DNA of 64,000 nucleotides from an uncultured Clostridia bacterium (GTDB lineage Bacteria > Bacillota > Clostridia > Christensenellales > Aristaeellaceae): positions 1 through 64,000 of the forward strand of contig CALGBY010000014.1 of NCBI GenBank assembly GCA_937886445.1, in the 5' to 3' direction. The translations under genes were made by a program, and so were the position numbers. Below, piece by piece: positions 43,762-52,789 of the stretch. Below the pieces are notes generated by a model that searched no databases, was not told the DNA's origin, and saw only the letters and a program-made list of their open reading frames with translations. The number at the start of each line of letters is the position of its first letter. The stretch's first letter is position 1.

Positions 43762-44525
43762 TGCGGGATCTGCATGTGCACACCGTCTTTTCCGACGGGA
43801 AGAACACCCCGGAGGAAATGGTCCTGAAGGCCATTGAGCTGGGCATGGAGGAGATCGGCTTTTCCGATCACAGCCATTCCCCCCAGAACGAGGGTGAGGA
43901 ATGGAGCATGCCCCGCGGACGGGAAAAGGAATACCGGGCGGAGATCGCCCGGCTGAAGGAAAAATACAAAGGCCGCATCCGCGTGCTTTGCGGCACGGAG
44001 CAGGACCTGTACAGCGATGTGCCCCCCGAGGGCTATGATTATTTCATCGGCAGCCTGCACTATGTTCAGGTACCGGGGACGGACCGGTTCGTTTCGGTGG
44101 ATCTGAGCCGCGAATCCCTGAAAAAGGATGTGCAGGAATGCTTCGGGGGTGATTTTTATGCCTTCACGGAGGAATATTACCGCCAGCTGTCCCGGCTGCC
44201 GCAGCTTTATCCCGCCTGCTCCGTCATCGGGCACTTTGATTTGGTGACCAAGTTCATCGAGGAGGAACCGCTGTTTGATACCGCGTCCCCCCGCTATATA
44301 AACGCATGGCGGCAGGCCGCGGACGCGCTGCTTGAAATGCATATCCCCTTTGAGATCAACACCGGCGCTATCGCCCGGGGACGCCGCACCTCCCCCTATC
44401 CCGCCAGGGAGATCCGGGATTACATCCGCGCGTACGGCGGCACGTTTGTGCTTTCGTCGGATTCTCACAACGTTGATACCCTGATGTACGGCTTTGCCCA
44501 ATGGGAAAGGGCACTCAGGGAATAA
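43761..44525 (+). CDS. hisK: PHP-domain histidinol-phosphatase
   Basis: 254 residues, polymerase-and-histidinol-phosphatase (PHP) fold. Metal ligands in MRDLHVHTVFSDG (HxH), GFSDHSHSPQ, CGTEQDLYSD and SVIGHFDLVTKF, with a final DSHN. Dephosphorylates histidinol phosphate, completing the pathway because HisB here lacks a phosphatase domain. The ATG overlaps the hisIE stop by one base (TGATG). Confidence 0.94.
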   Translation: MRDLHVHTVFSDGKNTPEEMVLKAIELGMEEIGFSDHSHSPQNEGEEWSMPRGREKEYRAEIARLKEKYKGRIRVLCGTEQDLYSDVPPEGYDYFIGSLHYVQVPGTDRFVSVDLSRESLKKDVQECFGGDFYAFTEEYYRQLSRLPQLYPACSVIGHFDLVTKFIEEEPLFDTASPRYINAWRQAADALLEMHIPFEINTGAIARGRRTSPYPAREIRDYIRAYGGTFVLSSDSHNVDTLMYGFAQWERALRE

Positions 44526-44558
44526 ACCCTTCAGGTCAGTACACGCCGGGAGGACGGT

Positions 44559-45404
44559 ATGACGGAATACACCTATTCCTTCTTTGATTACAAATACAAT
44601 ATCGCAGGCTACAGCGGGCAGGAGTTTGACGGCCCCCAGCGCTTCTGGTATATGGCGTTCGCGCTGATCAGTGCGTTGCTTCTGGCCATCGCGCTGCGAA
44701 AAATGAAGCCGAACAGCATGCGCCGTTATCTTCGCGCGGCAGGATTCGCGATGATCGTGCTGGAGATCGCCAAGGTCACATGGGAATCGGTATGGGATAT
44801 CCGTACGGGGCGCGGCTTCAACGCGGGCGGCATCCTTTCACTGGAGACCTGCTCGCTGTTTATGCCGATGGCGCTGGTGTGCGGCTTCGGCAGGGGCAAA
44901 TGGGCGCGTGCTGCGGGCGCGTGGCTGGCTTCCATAGGCCTTACGGCCGGGCTTTCCAATGTGTTTTTCCTGCAGGGGCTGAAGTGGTACCCCATGTTCA
45001 CCTTCGGCGCCTTCCATTCCATGATCTATCATTATGTAATGGTGCTCACGGCGGCACTGATCGTTTCCACGGGCTTTATCCGCTTCAGGGCGGGTGATAT
45101 ACCGCTCGCGTTTGCCATGCAGTGCCTGCTTTCCCTGATCGCGGTACCGCTGGATCATATCATGGGCTGGGATTATGCCCTCTTCCGGGAAGCACACGGC
45201 ATCCCCTTCCTGTCGGATCTGGGGAGCGAATTGCTTGGGAAGGGGCTGAGCTTCATCACGACCATCATCATGTACGCGCTCTATTTTGTCATCTGCGCCG
45301 TGTTCATCGGCCTGTGGATGCTTTTTGAACGCAGGAGAAGCAAAAAGGGCGGCGAGCTCCCCGCTGAGGAGGCGCGGGCAGGTACCATTCGGAAGGCGCG
45401 CTGA
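44559..45404 (+). CDS. YwaF-family (TMEM164-like) integral membrane protein, copy 2
   Basis: 281 residues with about seven membrane helices. A cysteine in LSLETCSLFMPMAL (about residue 98) and histidines in TFGAFHSMIYHYVMVL (about 153 and 158) correspond to the Cys/His positions of the copy at 15648-16475. The C-terminal tail is basic and glutamate-rich. It lies 33 bases after hisK, behind GGGAGG, so it appears to be read with the histidine operon. A role in that pathway is not obvious. Confidence 0.82.
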   Translation: MTEYTYSFFDYKYNIAGYSGQEFDGPQRFWYMAFALISALLLAIALRKMKPNSMRRYLRAAGFAMIVLEIAKVTWESVWDIRTGRGFNAGGILSLETCSLFMPMALVCGFGRGKWARAAGAWLASIGLTAGLSNVFFLQGLKWYPMFTFGAFHSMIYHYVMVLTAALIVSTGFIRFRAGDIPLAFAMQCLLSLIAVPLDHIMGWDYALFREAHGIPFLSDLGSELLGKGLSFITTIIMYALYFVICAVFIGLWMLFERRRSKKGGELPAEEARAGTIRKAR

Positions 45405-45543
45405 ACCGCGAGCCGGGCCGCCTGCCGGATAACGAGAAGGCCGCGATCATGGGCACTCCTGCCGATATAATCGACCCCGCGTCGCTTCGCGGGGCGCTGT
45501 ATCGCCTGACGGACCTCCTCCTGAGGAACCGGAGGGCACAGAA

Positions 45544-45591
45544 ATGCCCGTTTCGCGTGAACAGCTGTACGCCTATCATGAAGGGATGTAA
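45544..45591 (+). CDS. 15-codon open frame with an ideal ribosome site
   Basis: ATG at 45544 follows GGAGG with 8-base spacing and reads MPVSREQLYAYHEGM before a stop, then a strong terminator at 45607. It could be a truncated gene start or a leader peptide. The surrounding gap (45405-45606) otherwise holds only a GC-rich hairpin at about 45476-45495. Confidence 0.3.
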   Translation: MPVSREQLYAYHEGM

Positions 45592-45606
45592 AAACCGGCC
45601 ATTCAC

Positions 45607-45650
45607 AAAGGGGCTGTTGCAGAAGCAAAAATCTGCAACAGTCCCTTTTT
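45607..45650 (+). terminator. Strong terminator downstream of the histidine operon
   Basis: AAAGGGGCTGTTGCAGA pairs with TCTGCAACAGTCCCTTT (one G-T) around an 8-base loop, followed by a T run. Confidence 0.88.
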
Positions 45651-45730
45651 CTGTGGATAACTTTCAAAAAAAGAATAAATCAATAAACCATCATCAAAAA
45701 TGCCCCTCGCCCTTTCGGATAAGGAGCTCA

Positions 45731-45910
45731 TGGTGGTGACAACAGGACCCGCCGGTCTTGCTCCGCCGGGGCAGCTTCGCAATGGTCGCCTGTCCGCGCC
45801 GCGGGGGACACGGCTTGACATGCTCCCTTGCTCAGCAGGCTGTCGGCTCGTTTTCGCCTTCGGCGAACAGCCCACCGGGATGCCTCTCGCCTCTGTCCCC
45901 CATCGATGTG
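45731..45910 (-). pseudogene. Fragmentary second copy of tRNA-Val sequence
   Basis: TGGTGGTGACAACAGGAC (45731-45748) is identical to the 3' end of the intact tRNA-Val including its CCA (45992-46009). CCCCATCGATGTG (45898-45910) equals the tRNA's anticodon-arm region (46022-46034). In the intact gene these words are 12 bases apart; here about 149 bases of unrelated GC-rich DNA separate them. This fits a decayed, interrupted tRNA copy or an attachment-site duplication. Confidence 0.5.
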
Positions 45911-45956
45911 CGTTCACATCTCAGCAGGATCACAGGTATTTGCCGCTGATGTCACC

Positions 45957-45992
45957 AAAAAGAAAATCACCCGCAAGGGGTGATTTCTTTTT
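45957..45992 (-). terminator. Terminator of the tRNA-Val gene
   Basis: AAAAAGAAATCACCCC / GGGTGATTTTCTTTTT hairpin with a TTGC loop, directly after the encoded CCA on the minus strand. Confidence 0.85.
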
Positions 45993-46067
45993 GGTGGTGA
46001 CAACAGGACTCGAACCTGTGACCCCATCGATGTGAACGATGTGCTCTACCAACTGAGCCATGCCACC
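45992..46067 (-). tRNA. tRNA-Val (anticodon CAC)
   Basis: 76 bases including an encoded CCA. The acceptor stem GGTGGCA pairs with TGTCACC (discriminator A). The D-loop word is GCTCAGTTGGTAGAGC, the anticodon stem CATCG/CGATG encloses TTCACAT giving anticodon CAC, and the T-arm carries GGTTCGAGTCC. It reads GUG codons. Confidence 0.96.
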
Positions 46068-46257
46068 ATGCCTCTCAAAGGCAGATATGATTATACAGCA
46101 GGCGCGGGGTTTTGTCAACCCGAAATTTTGAGGATTTTTGAAAGGTAAAGGTCTGGAAGCCGGTCCTGCCGGTTTTGTATGAACAAAATGAAAAACCGGT
46201 ATGACAGACCGGGCGGAATGTGATAAAATAGCCCTGATAAAGTGCCGGAGGTACAGG

Positions 46258-47034
46258 ATGGAACAGGAAAAAAGAAAGCTGAAGCTGATCAGCTGGAATG
46301 TGAACGGGCTGCGTGCCTGTATGACAAAGGGATTCCGGGAATTTTTTGACCGGGAAAACGCCGATATTTTCTGCCTGCAGGAAACCAAACTGCAGGAGGG
46401 GCAGATAGAGCTTACCCTGCCCGGATATCATATGTACTGGAATTCAGCCGAAAAGAAGGGCTATTCCGGCACCGCCATGTTTTCAAAGGAAGAACCGCTG
46501 AACATATCATACGGCATCGGCAGAGAGGAATTCGATCACGAGGGCCGCGTGATCACGGCGGAGTTTGAGCGTTTTTTTGCCGTCACCTGCTACACCCCGA
46601 ACAGTCAGGACGGGCTGAAGCGGCTGGATTTCCGCATGGCGTGGGAGGACGCGTTCCTTGCTTACCTGAAAGCGCTGGATGAAAAAAAACCGGTCATCTT
46701 CTGCGGAGACCTCAATGTGGCGCATGAGGAGATCGACCTGAAAAACCCGAAGAGCAACCGCGGAAACGCCGGTTTTTCGGACGAGGAACGGGCAAAATTC
46801 TCCGCCCTGCTCGCCTCCGGCTTCACCGATACCTTCCGCTTTCTGTACCCGGACGCGCGCGATATTTATTCCTGGTGGAGCTACCGCTTCCGCGCGCGCG
46901 AGCACAACGCGGGATGGCGCATCGACTATTTCTGTGTAAGCGATCGAATGAAGAATAATATCCTTGAAGCGAATATCCGCACAGAGATCGAGGGCTCCGA
47001 CCACTGCCCGGTGGAGCTGGTGATCGGGATCTGA
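46258..47034 (+). CDS. Exodeoxyribonuclease III (AP endonuclease family 1)
   Basis: 258 residues, Xth/ExoA family. Motifs: [13 protein letters not shown] (Asn), [13 protein letters not shown] (metal Glu), the [16 protein letters not shown] region, [17 protein letters not shown] (Asp-Asn), and the C-terminal [11 protein letters not shown] with catalytic Asp-His. Repairs abasic sites and trims 3' ends. The ATG at 46258 follows GGAGGTACAGG. Confidence 0.95.
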   Translation: MEQEKRKLKLISWNVNGLRACMTKGFREFFDRENADIFCLQETKLQEGQIELTLPGYHMYWNSAEKKGYSGTAMFSKEEPLNISYGIGREEFDHEGRVITAEFERFFAVTCYTPNSQDGLKRLDFRMAWEDAFLAYLKALDEKKPVIFCGDLNVAHEEIDLKNPKSNRGNAGFSDEERAKFSALLASGFTDTFRFLYPDARDIYSWWSYRFRAREHNAGWRIDYFCVSDRMKNNILEANIRTEIEGSDHCPVELVIGI

Positions 47035-47097
47035 GCCCGTTCCCCGCTCTCCGTACGAAAGGGCGGACAAAAATCACCGCAGAAAGAAGGAACAGCA

Positions 47098-47862
47098 TTG
47101 ATTTCCAGGATCGCCGCAGCGGCAAGAGAAGCCGGAAGCATCATTCTCGCGGAAAAGGGTGCCAGAGTTTACAGAAAGGAAGGGCACTATAATTTTGTTA
47201 CCGAAGCCGATCTGCATGTACAAAGCCGGCTGAAGGAACTGCTTACCACGGCCTGTCCGGAGGCGGATTTTTACGCGGAGGAGCAGGAAAACGCCGTGCT
47301 GACAGACCGTCCCACCTGGGTGGTGGATCCCATCGACGGCACGCTCAACTTTATGCGTTCCAGAGACTGCTCCGCCGTAAGTATCGCCCTGCTTGAAAAC
47401 AAAGAGCCGGTATACGGGGCGGTCTATCTTCCCTTTCAGGATGAAATGTTCACCGCGGAAAAGGGAAAAGGCGCCCTGATGAACGGAAAAAGCATATCGG
47501 TATCCTCTGTTCCCTTTGAAAACGCGATGATCGCTTTGGGCACCTCTCCCTATAACAGCGCGCTGGCAAGGGAAACGCTGAAACGCGCCGAGCGCTTTCT
47601 GCTTGAAGGCGGAGACCTGCGCCGCACCGGGAGCGCCGCGAAGGATCTGTGCGATGTGGCCTGCGGACGCAGCGATGTGTTTTTTGAATTGCAGCTTTCC
47701 CCATGGGATATCGCGGCCGGCAGCCTGATCGTGGAGGAAGCCGGCGGCGTTTTCCTCCAGTATCTTGAAAAGGAAAGGACCTTTGATCAGAAAACAGCCA
47801 TCCTCGCCTGCAACAGGCTCTGTTTGGATAAGGCGCTGGAGATCCTTACGGAAGAACTGTAA
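47098..47862 (+). CDS. Inositol monophosphatase family protein
   Basis: 254 residues. Metal-dependent phosphatase fold: FVTEADLHVQ, FYAEEQEN (Glu), WVVDPIDGTLNFM (DxIDGT signature), GAVYLPFQDEMFTAEKGKGA, and SPWDIAAGSLIVEEAGG with the last metal Asp. Possible substrates include inositol-1-phosphate, sugar phosphates or 3'-phosphoadenosine phosphate. It begins with TTG at 47098 behind GAAGGAACAGCA. A MITE-like element begins two bases after its stop codon. Confidence 0.9.
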   Translation: MISRIAAAAREAGSIILAEKGARVYRKEGHYNFVTEADLHVQSRLKELLTTACPEADFYAEEQENAVLTDRPTWVVDPIDGTLNFMRSRDCSAVSIALLENKEPVYGAVYLPFQDEMFTAEKGKGALMNGKSISVSSVPFENAMIALGTSPYNSALARETLKRAERFLLEGGDLRRTGSAAKDLCDVACGRSDVFFELQLSPWDIAAGSLIVEEAGGVFLQYLEKERTFDQKTAILACNRLCLDKALEILTEEL

Positions 47863-47864
47863 TA

Positions 47865-48030
47865 TTAGGGTGTGTCTCTAAAATGAGGAATGTGCAGTTT
47901 CAAGCAGATTTTCCGTCAGTTCAAGGCGAAGAACCGAAGGTTTACTGGAGGTAAATCGAGGTTCGACAACGCAGAATTGACGGAAAAGATACTGAAAATG
48001 CATCGTTTTGAATTTAGAGACACACCCTAA
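47865..48030. mobile_element. MITE-like element, copy 2 (166 bp)
   Basis: Perfect terminal inverted repeats TTAGGGTGTGTCTCTAAA / TTTAGAGACACACCCTAA. Flanking bases are TA on both sides, a possible two-base target duplication as seen in Tc1/IS630-type events. The interior matches the copy at 33529-33690 except for a few bases. No coding capacity. Confidence 0.85.
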
Positions 48031-48092
48031 TATACTGTGGACCTCTGAAACAACACGGGACGCTGCCGGTATTCCGGCAGCGTTTCGCGTTG

Positions 48093-49082
48093 CTAACATA
48101 TCTGTGTGTTCTCAAACACCACCGAAAAGGTACTGCCTTTTCCGGGCGTGCTCGTAACTTCAAGCCGAACGCCGATCAGCTCCGCCGCGCGCTTTGCAAG
48201 ATACAGCCCCAGCCCGCTGGAGTTTTCTCCGGCACGGCCGTTGACGCCCGTGTAGCCATGCTCAAAGATCCTGGGCAGATCCTCCGCGGCGATACCGCGG
48301 CCGGTATCCGATATTTGGATGGCGTTTCCCGCCGCCGTTACGGTAACACCGCCTTCATTTGTATACTTTACGGCATTGTCCAGAAGTTGATCCAGTATGC
48401 AGGAAAACCACTTGCGGTCCGTGATCACCCTTTTGCCCGTACCCGAAAAGTGAAGGTACAGCTTTTTTTCCACAAATACAGGTATCAGGCGGTGTACCGA
48501 TTCCCGGATCAGCTCATCCGCGTCCTGCTCAGAGATCACAAGATCATTTCCCGCGCTGCCGAGCCGGATGTATTCCAGCGCCATCCCGGCATACCGTTCC
48601 ACCCGGAACAGCTCGGACAAAAGCGCTTTCGTTTCCTGATCATCGCCCGAGAGCTTCAGCTTCATCACGGCGATGGGCGTTTTGATCTGATGCACCCAGG
48701 CCGTATAGTAATCCAGCATTTCCTGCCTGTCACGTGTGAAGCGCTCCTCTGCTCCGGCTTCCTCCGCCCCAAGCGCGCGTATCACGCCGGTCAGATCCCT
48801 CTGCTCCAGCGTTTCCCCGTCCGGCAGGTTCATCCATTCCGCAAGGGGAGCTTCAACAAGCCGCTCCCTTTCCCCTGCCGCTTTCATCATCAGAACGAAA
48901 TCGACCGTCAGCAGCACCAGTCCGGCAAAAAGCAGCAATACCAGCGCGTACAGTACAGGCTCCGTCATCATTCCGTACAGGCCAAGCAGCGCGGGAAAGC
49001 CCGCGGAGGCAAACAGCACCAGAATGATCGTCACTCTGTTCTTTTTCAGGCAGTCACGCAGTACCTGCAGCGATCTTTTCAT
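48093..49082 (-). CDS. BceS-like intramembrane-sensing histidine kinase
   Basis: 329 residues. Two N-terminal membrane helices separated by only a few residues (about 17-35 and 43-65), no sensor domain, then the phospho-histidine in YYTAWVHQIKTPIAVMKLKL (His131), NAVKYTNEG (N box) and SDTGRGI/SSGLGLYLAKR ATP motifs. This layout is that of kinases that sense antimicrobial peptides through a partner BceAB transporter. Its ATG overlaps the regulator's stop (ATGA). Confidence 0.92.
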   Translation of the reverse strand: MKRSLQVLRDCLKKNRVTIILVLFASAGFPALLGLYGMMTEPVLYALVLLLFAGLVLLTVDFVLMMKAAGERERLVEAPLAEWMNLPDGETLEQRDLTGVIRALGAEEAGAEERFTRDRQEMLDYYTAWVHQIKTPIAVMKLKLSGDDQETKALLSELFRVERYAGMALEYIRLGSAGNDLVISEQDADELIRESVHRLIPVFVEKKLYLHFSGTGKRVITDRKWFSCILDQLLDNAVKYTNEGGVTVTAAGNAIQISDTGRGIAAEDLPRIFEHGYTGVNGRAGENSSGLGLYLAKRAAELIGVRLEVTSTPGKGSTFSVVFENTQIC

Positions 49083-49750
49083 GAAATGATATACCCGCTT
49101 CCCGGTCTTGTGATTATGACATCCTTCATGCCGCGCTCCTCCAGCTTTCTGCGCAGGCGGGCAATGTTCACGGTCAATGTGTTTTCCTCCACATAAAGGT
49201 CATTCTGCCACAGGCTGGTCATCAGCGCGTCACGGCTCACGATCTGCCCGCGATGCTCAAGCAGCGTCTGCAGGATGCGAAACTCGTTTCTGGTCAGCTC
49301 GGTACGCGTGCCCTCAAAGGTAACAGACGCGTCCTGCAGGTTCAGCACAGCGCCGGAAAAGGCGATCTGCGTGCCGCCGTCCCCCATTTCATAGGTGCGG
49401 CGAAGCACGGCCTGCACCTTCGCGCGCAGCACCAGCGGCTCTACAGGCTTCGCGATAAAATCGTCCCCGCCCATATTGACGGCCATCACGATGTTCATGC
49501 TGTCCGACGCGGAGGAAATGAACACCACCGGCACGCGGGACAGCCTGCGGATCTCGCCGCACCAGTAAAAGCCGTCCCGGAAAGGCAGCATGATATCCAT
49601 CAGCACAAGGTGGGGAGCACACGCGGAAAATTCATCCGTTACCCGCGTCAGGTCTTTTACGCAGACCACTTCATTCCCGCAGCATTCCAGCTGCTTTTTC
49701 ATTTCGGCGGCCAGTGCCGCGTCATCCTCCGCGATCAGGATCCTGTACAT
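49079..49750 (-). CDS. BceR-like response regulator
   Basis: 223 residues. Receiver: ILIAEDDAALA, phospho-Asp in HLVLMDIMLPFRDGFYWC, lysine in FIAKPVEPLVL. Winged helix: RTELTRNEFRILQTLLEHRG ... TVNIARLRRKLEERG. It activates bceAB-type genes in known systems. The ATG at 49750 follows CGGAGGATGAT. The inverted repeat GGGGAACCG / CGGTTCCCC (49783-49809) lies between the permease gene and this one. Confidence 0.92.
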   Translation of the reverse strand: MYRILIAEDDAALAAEMKKQLECCGNEVVCVKDLTRVTDEFSACAPHLVLMDIMLPFRDGFYWCGEIRRLSRVPVVFISSASDSMNIVMAVNMGGDDFIAKPVEPLVLRAKVQAVLRRTYEMGDGGTQIAFSGAVLNLQDASVTFEGTRTELTRNEFRILQTLLEHRGQIVSRDALMTSLWQNDLYVEENTLTVNIARLRRKLEERGMKDVIITRPGSGYIIS

Positions 49751-49863
49751 ATCATCCTCCGTATAATCCTCCCGGAAAAGCCCGGGGAACCGCCGCGATG
49801 ACGGTTCCCCTTTACTATACCCTATCCCTGCCCGCCGCGCAACAGATAACAGCCCGTAATCTG

Positions 49864-51924
49864 TCACCGCGCGCGCCCGGAGGAATCGGTAATGCGGTAA
49901 TAGGTGCGCGCCGTGCCCAGATAGATCACGGTGTAAACAAGGGCAAACACAAGATAGGTGACCATGGCACACAAAGCAAACAGCTTTGTGCTGGACAGGA
50001 GCAGCACATGCAGCAGCTTATCCAGAATGGGGAAGGCAAACAAAAGATGTACGCCCGCCATGATCAGCGGCAGGAAAAACACCAGCAGCACCTGAAAATC
50101 GATCGTCTTTTTGATCTCCTTTGAGCTCATCCCGATCCTTTTCAGGATGCTGAAGCGCTCCAGATCCTCATAGCCCTCCGAGATCTGCTTGTAATATATG
50201 ATGAGTACGGCGGCAAACAGGCACACCATTCCCAGCATGATGCCCAGAAACAGCAGCGAGCCGTACATGCCGAGCATCGCGTCGCGCGCGTCCCAGACGG
50301 AATCCGGCTCCGCAACGGAGCGTATGCTCACTCCGGCCTCCTCCAGCACCTTCCCGATCTCCTCCCGTACAGCATCGCCCAGCCGGGTGCCCTCGCTGTA
50401 AAGCAGCTGCTCATCGGCAAAATCAAAGGAAAGCAGATGGGTGCACATGCCGGCATTGGGTCCGTAATCCCTTTTCTGGGCCTCATCCAGCCAGTCCATC
50501 TCAGCCTGATCGCAGAGCACGGCCCCGTAACGGTTGACCGGTGAGATCATGCCGTGATAGCAATCCGGGAAGCCGCCTTCCGCCTTGCGCACACGAAAGA
50601 TCCTGCCGTGAAGCTCCAGCTCCTCCCCATCAAAGCCGTCTTTTCCGTCCAGCGGAAAGACAGCGATCTCATCCGGCTCAAGACACAGATCCCGGCCGCC
50701 CATCCCGGTAAAGGTCTCCTGCGTCATGAAGGTGAACTGGCTGAGTCCTGCCAGATTATCGCTCAGGTTCATATCATTTACGCCGCTCAAAAGCCGGTTT
50801 CCGCTGAGCCTGTAGGAAACCTGCAGGTAATCCTCCTTCCGCACATCCTTCACCTGCATGCCGCAGTCTTCCGCCGCGCGTTCCACGATGTCTTTCACCG
50901 TATCATCCGGCAGGCGGCTGTACCGGTCATTCTCTACAGAAGTGGATACATAGTAATGGCGGGGATAATTTAAATCAATCGCTTCCTGCATGCCGCTGTA
51001 CAGGCTCACTGTAGTGGATACCATCACCAGCACGCCCGTGGACAGAATGCATACGCTGGCCAGCCCGACGGCGTTGCGCTTCATGCGGTAAAGCAGACCG
51101 GATACCGCCGTCATGTGCCTGCGGTCGTAGTAGAACCGCTCGTTTTTTTTGAGTGCCTTCAGCACAAATATACTGCCCGATGTAAACAGAAAATAGGTTC
51201 CGATGATCACCAGTATCACCGCGGCAAAAAAGAGAAGGATGGCCTGGAGCGGCTCGCTTACGCTCAGGGATATCGCGTAGCCTCCCCCCAGCGCAAGCAC
51301 TCCGGCAATAAGGATCACTCCTTTCACCCTCGGCTCTTTTTCTCCCCGTTCTCCGGAGGAAAGCAGTTCAACGGGCTTCATGCGCGCTATGCTCAACCGG
51401 TGGAAAAGAAAGGACGCCGCGTCCAGCGCGATAAAGAAGGCCGCCGAAAGCAATACATCCGCGGGCTTTATATAGTAAAAGCCCATCACCGGCTCTACAC
51501 GCAGCAGCAGGCATACCAGCAGCAGACATATCTTGTAAAACAGGATGCCCAGAACCAGGCCGGCTCCGACCGCTGCCGCGCTGCTCAACATGCTTTCATA
51601 GAACAGCACACGGCCCACATGCCTTTTTTCCATCCCGAGCACATTATACAATCCAAGCTCATATCTGCGCTGACGCATAAGGAAGCCGCTCACATAGAAC
51701 ATCAGTATTACCGACAGCAGCATCATCACCGCTATACCGATGCTCATCAGCATATCTATCGTGTTCCCTCCGCGCGCGCCTGCGATCCTCTCATCATTTT
51801 TGAGCGTGGAAACGATATAGAAAACGGCAAGCAGCCCTGCCTCGGCAGCAATACGCGGAATATAAAAGCGAAAATTCTTTCTGATATTGCCGCAGGCGAT
51901 CTTCAGAAAAAAGCCCTTTTTCAT
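49864..51924 (-). CDS. BceB-like ABC transporter permease (FtsX-type)
   Basis: 686 residues. Ten predicted membrane helices with a large extracellular domain between helices 7 and 8 (about residues 310-540), the hallmark of BceB-type peptide detoxification permeases. FtsX-like blocks at both ends (FYVSGFLMRQRRYELGLYNVLGMEKRHVGRVL; YEDLERFSILKRIGMSSKEI). It frees or flips cell-wall precursors from peptide antibiotics and signals to the kinase. It overlaps the ATPase gene by 4 bases. Confidence 0.93.
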   Translation of the reverse strand: MKKGFFLKIACGNIRKNFRFYIPRIAAEAGLLAVFYIVSTLKNDERIAGARGGNTIDMLMSIGIAVMMLLSVILMFYVSGFLMRQRRYELGLYNVLGMEKRHVGRVLFYESMLSSAAAVGAGLVLGILFYKICLLLVCLLLRVEPVMGFYYIKPADVLLSAAFFIALDAASFLFHRLSIARMKPVELLSSGERGEKEPRVKGVILIAGVLALGGGYAISLSVSEPLQAILLFFAAVILVIIGTYFLFTSGSIFVLKALKKNERFYYDRRHMTAVSGLLYRMKRNAVGLASVCILSTGVLVMVSTTVSLYSGMQEAIDLNYPRHYYVSTSVENDRYSRLPDDTVKDIVERAAEDCGMQVKDVRKEDYLQVSYRLSGNRLLSGVNDMNLSDNLAGLSQFTFMTQETFTGMGGRDLCLEPDEIAVFPLDGKDGFDGEELELHGRIFRVRKAEGGFPDCYHGMISPVNRYGAVLCDQAEMDWLDEAQKRDYGPNAGMCTHLLSFDFADEQLLYSEGTRLGDAVREEIGKVLEEAGVSIRSVAEPDSVWDARDAMLGMYGSLLFLGIMLGMVCLFAAVLIIYYKQISEGYEDLERFSILKRIGMSSKEIKKTIDFQVLLVFFLPLIMAGVHLLFAFPILDKLLHVLLLSSTKLFALCAMVTYLVFALVYTVIYLGTARTYYRITDSSGRAR

Positions 51925-52685
51925 CTCCGTTCACCTCCGGAGCGCAGCATGGTAAGCGTATCGGCGATCTTTTTGTACAATTGCTCGTTGGTGCTGTCAC
52001 CGCGGTAGATCTGATGAAACACGACACCGTCCCGGATGAACAGCACGCGCCCGGCATGGGAAGCGGCATCCACCGAATGCGTCACCATCAAAATGGTCTG
52101 CCCCGCCTCGTTCATGCGTGAAAACACGCTGAGCAGATCGGACGCGGAGCGGGAATCGAGCGCGCCTGTAGGCTCGTCCGCAAGGATCAGCCCGGGACGG
52201 GTGATCAGAGCGCGCGCTGCCGCGACGCGCTGCTTCTGCCCGCCCGAAAGCTCATAGGGAAAGCGCTCCAGCAGATCCGTCAGGCCGAGCGGCCCGGTCA
52301 CCTCGTCCAGCCTTTTCTTCATTTCCGCGGTCTTTACACCGCCCAGTACCAGCGGAAGCAGAATGTTGTCCCGCGCGGAGAATGTATCCAGCAGATTGAA
52401 ATTCTGAAACACAAAGCCCAGATGCTCCCTTCTGAAAGCCGCGAGATCATTTTCCGGAATACTGTCCAGCGCTTTCTGCTCAAGCATCACCTGCCCGGAG
52501 GTAGGCCTGTCCAGCGCGGCGAGAATATTGAGCAGTGTGGTCTTTCCGGAACCGCTCTCCCCCATCACCGCCACATATTCTCCTTTTTCAACCGAAATGG
52601 TAACCCCCTTCAGCGCCTGCACCTGATGCGCGCCGAAACGGGAGGTATATGTTTTTTTAAGATCCGTCACCTTCAGTATTTCCAT
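51921..52685 (-). CDS. BceA-like ABC transporter ATP-binding protein
   Basis: 254 residues. Walker A GESGSGKTTLLNIL, Q-loop FVFQNFNLL, signature LSGGQKQRVAAARAL, Walker B LILADEPTGALDS, H-loop MVTHS. First gene of a leftward bceA-bceB-bceR-bceS set, so transporter and its control system probably share a transcript. The ATG overlaps nothing upstream; a terminator for luxS precedes it. Confidence 0.94.
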   Translation of the reverse strand: MEILKVTDLKKTYTSRFGAHQVQALKGVTISVEKGEYVAVMGESGSGKTTLLNILAALDRPTSGQVMLEQKALDSIPENDLAAFRREHLGFVFQNFNLLDTFSARDNILLPLVLGGVKTAEMKKRLDEVTGPLGLTDLLERFPYELSGGQKQRVAAARALITRPGLILADEPTGALDSRSASDLLSVFSRMNEAGQTILMVTHSVDAASHAGRVLFIRDGVVFHQIYRGDSTNEQLYKKIADTLTMLRSGGERR

Positions 52686-52789
52686 GATCTGTTTCCTCCG
52701 TAAGCGATTTTACAGGTACAGTATAAAGCGCCAAAGCCCCTTCCGCCATTCACCGGAATGACATCCGTGTGACATTTTTGTCATATACA

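Noticed and set aside
45700..46035. 111-codon rightward frame ending across the tRNA
   Set aside because: Runs through the tRNA-Val fragments and the tRNA gene itself; typical spurious tRNA-flank frame.
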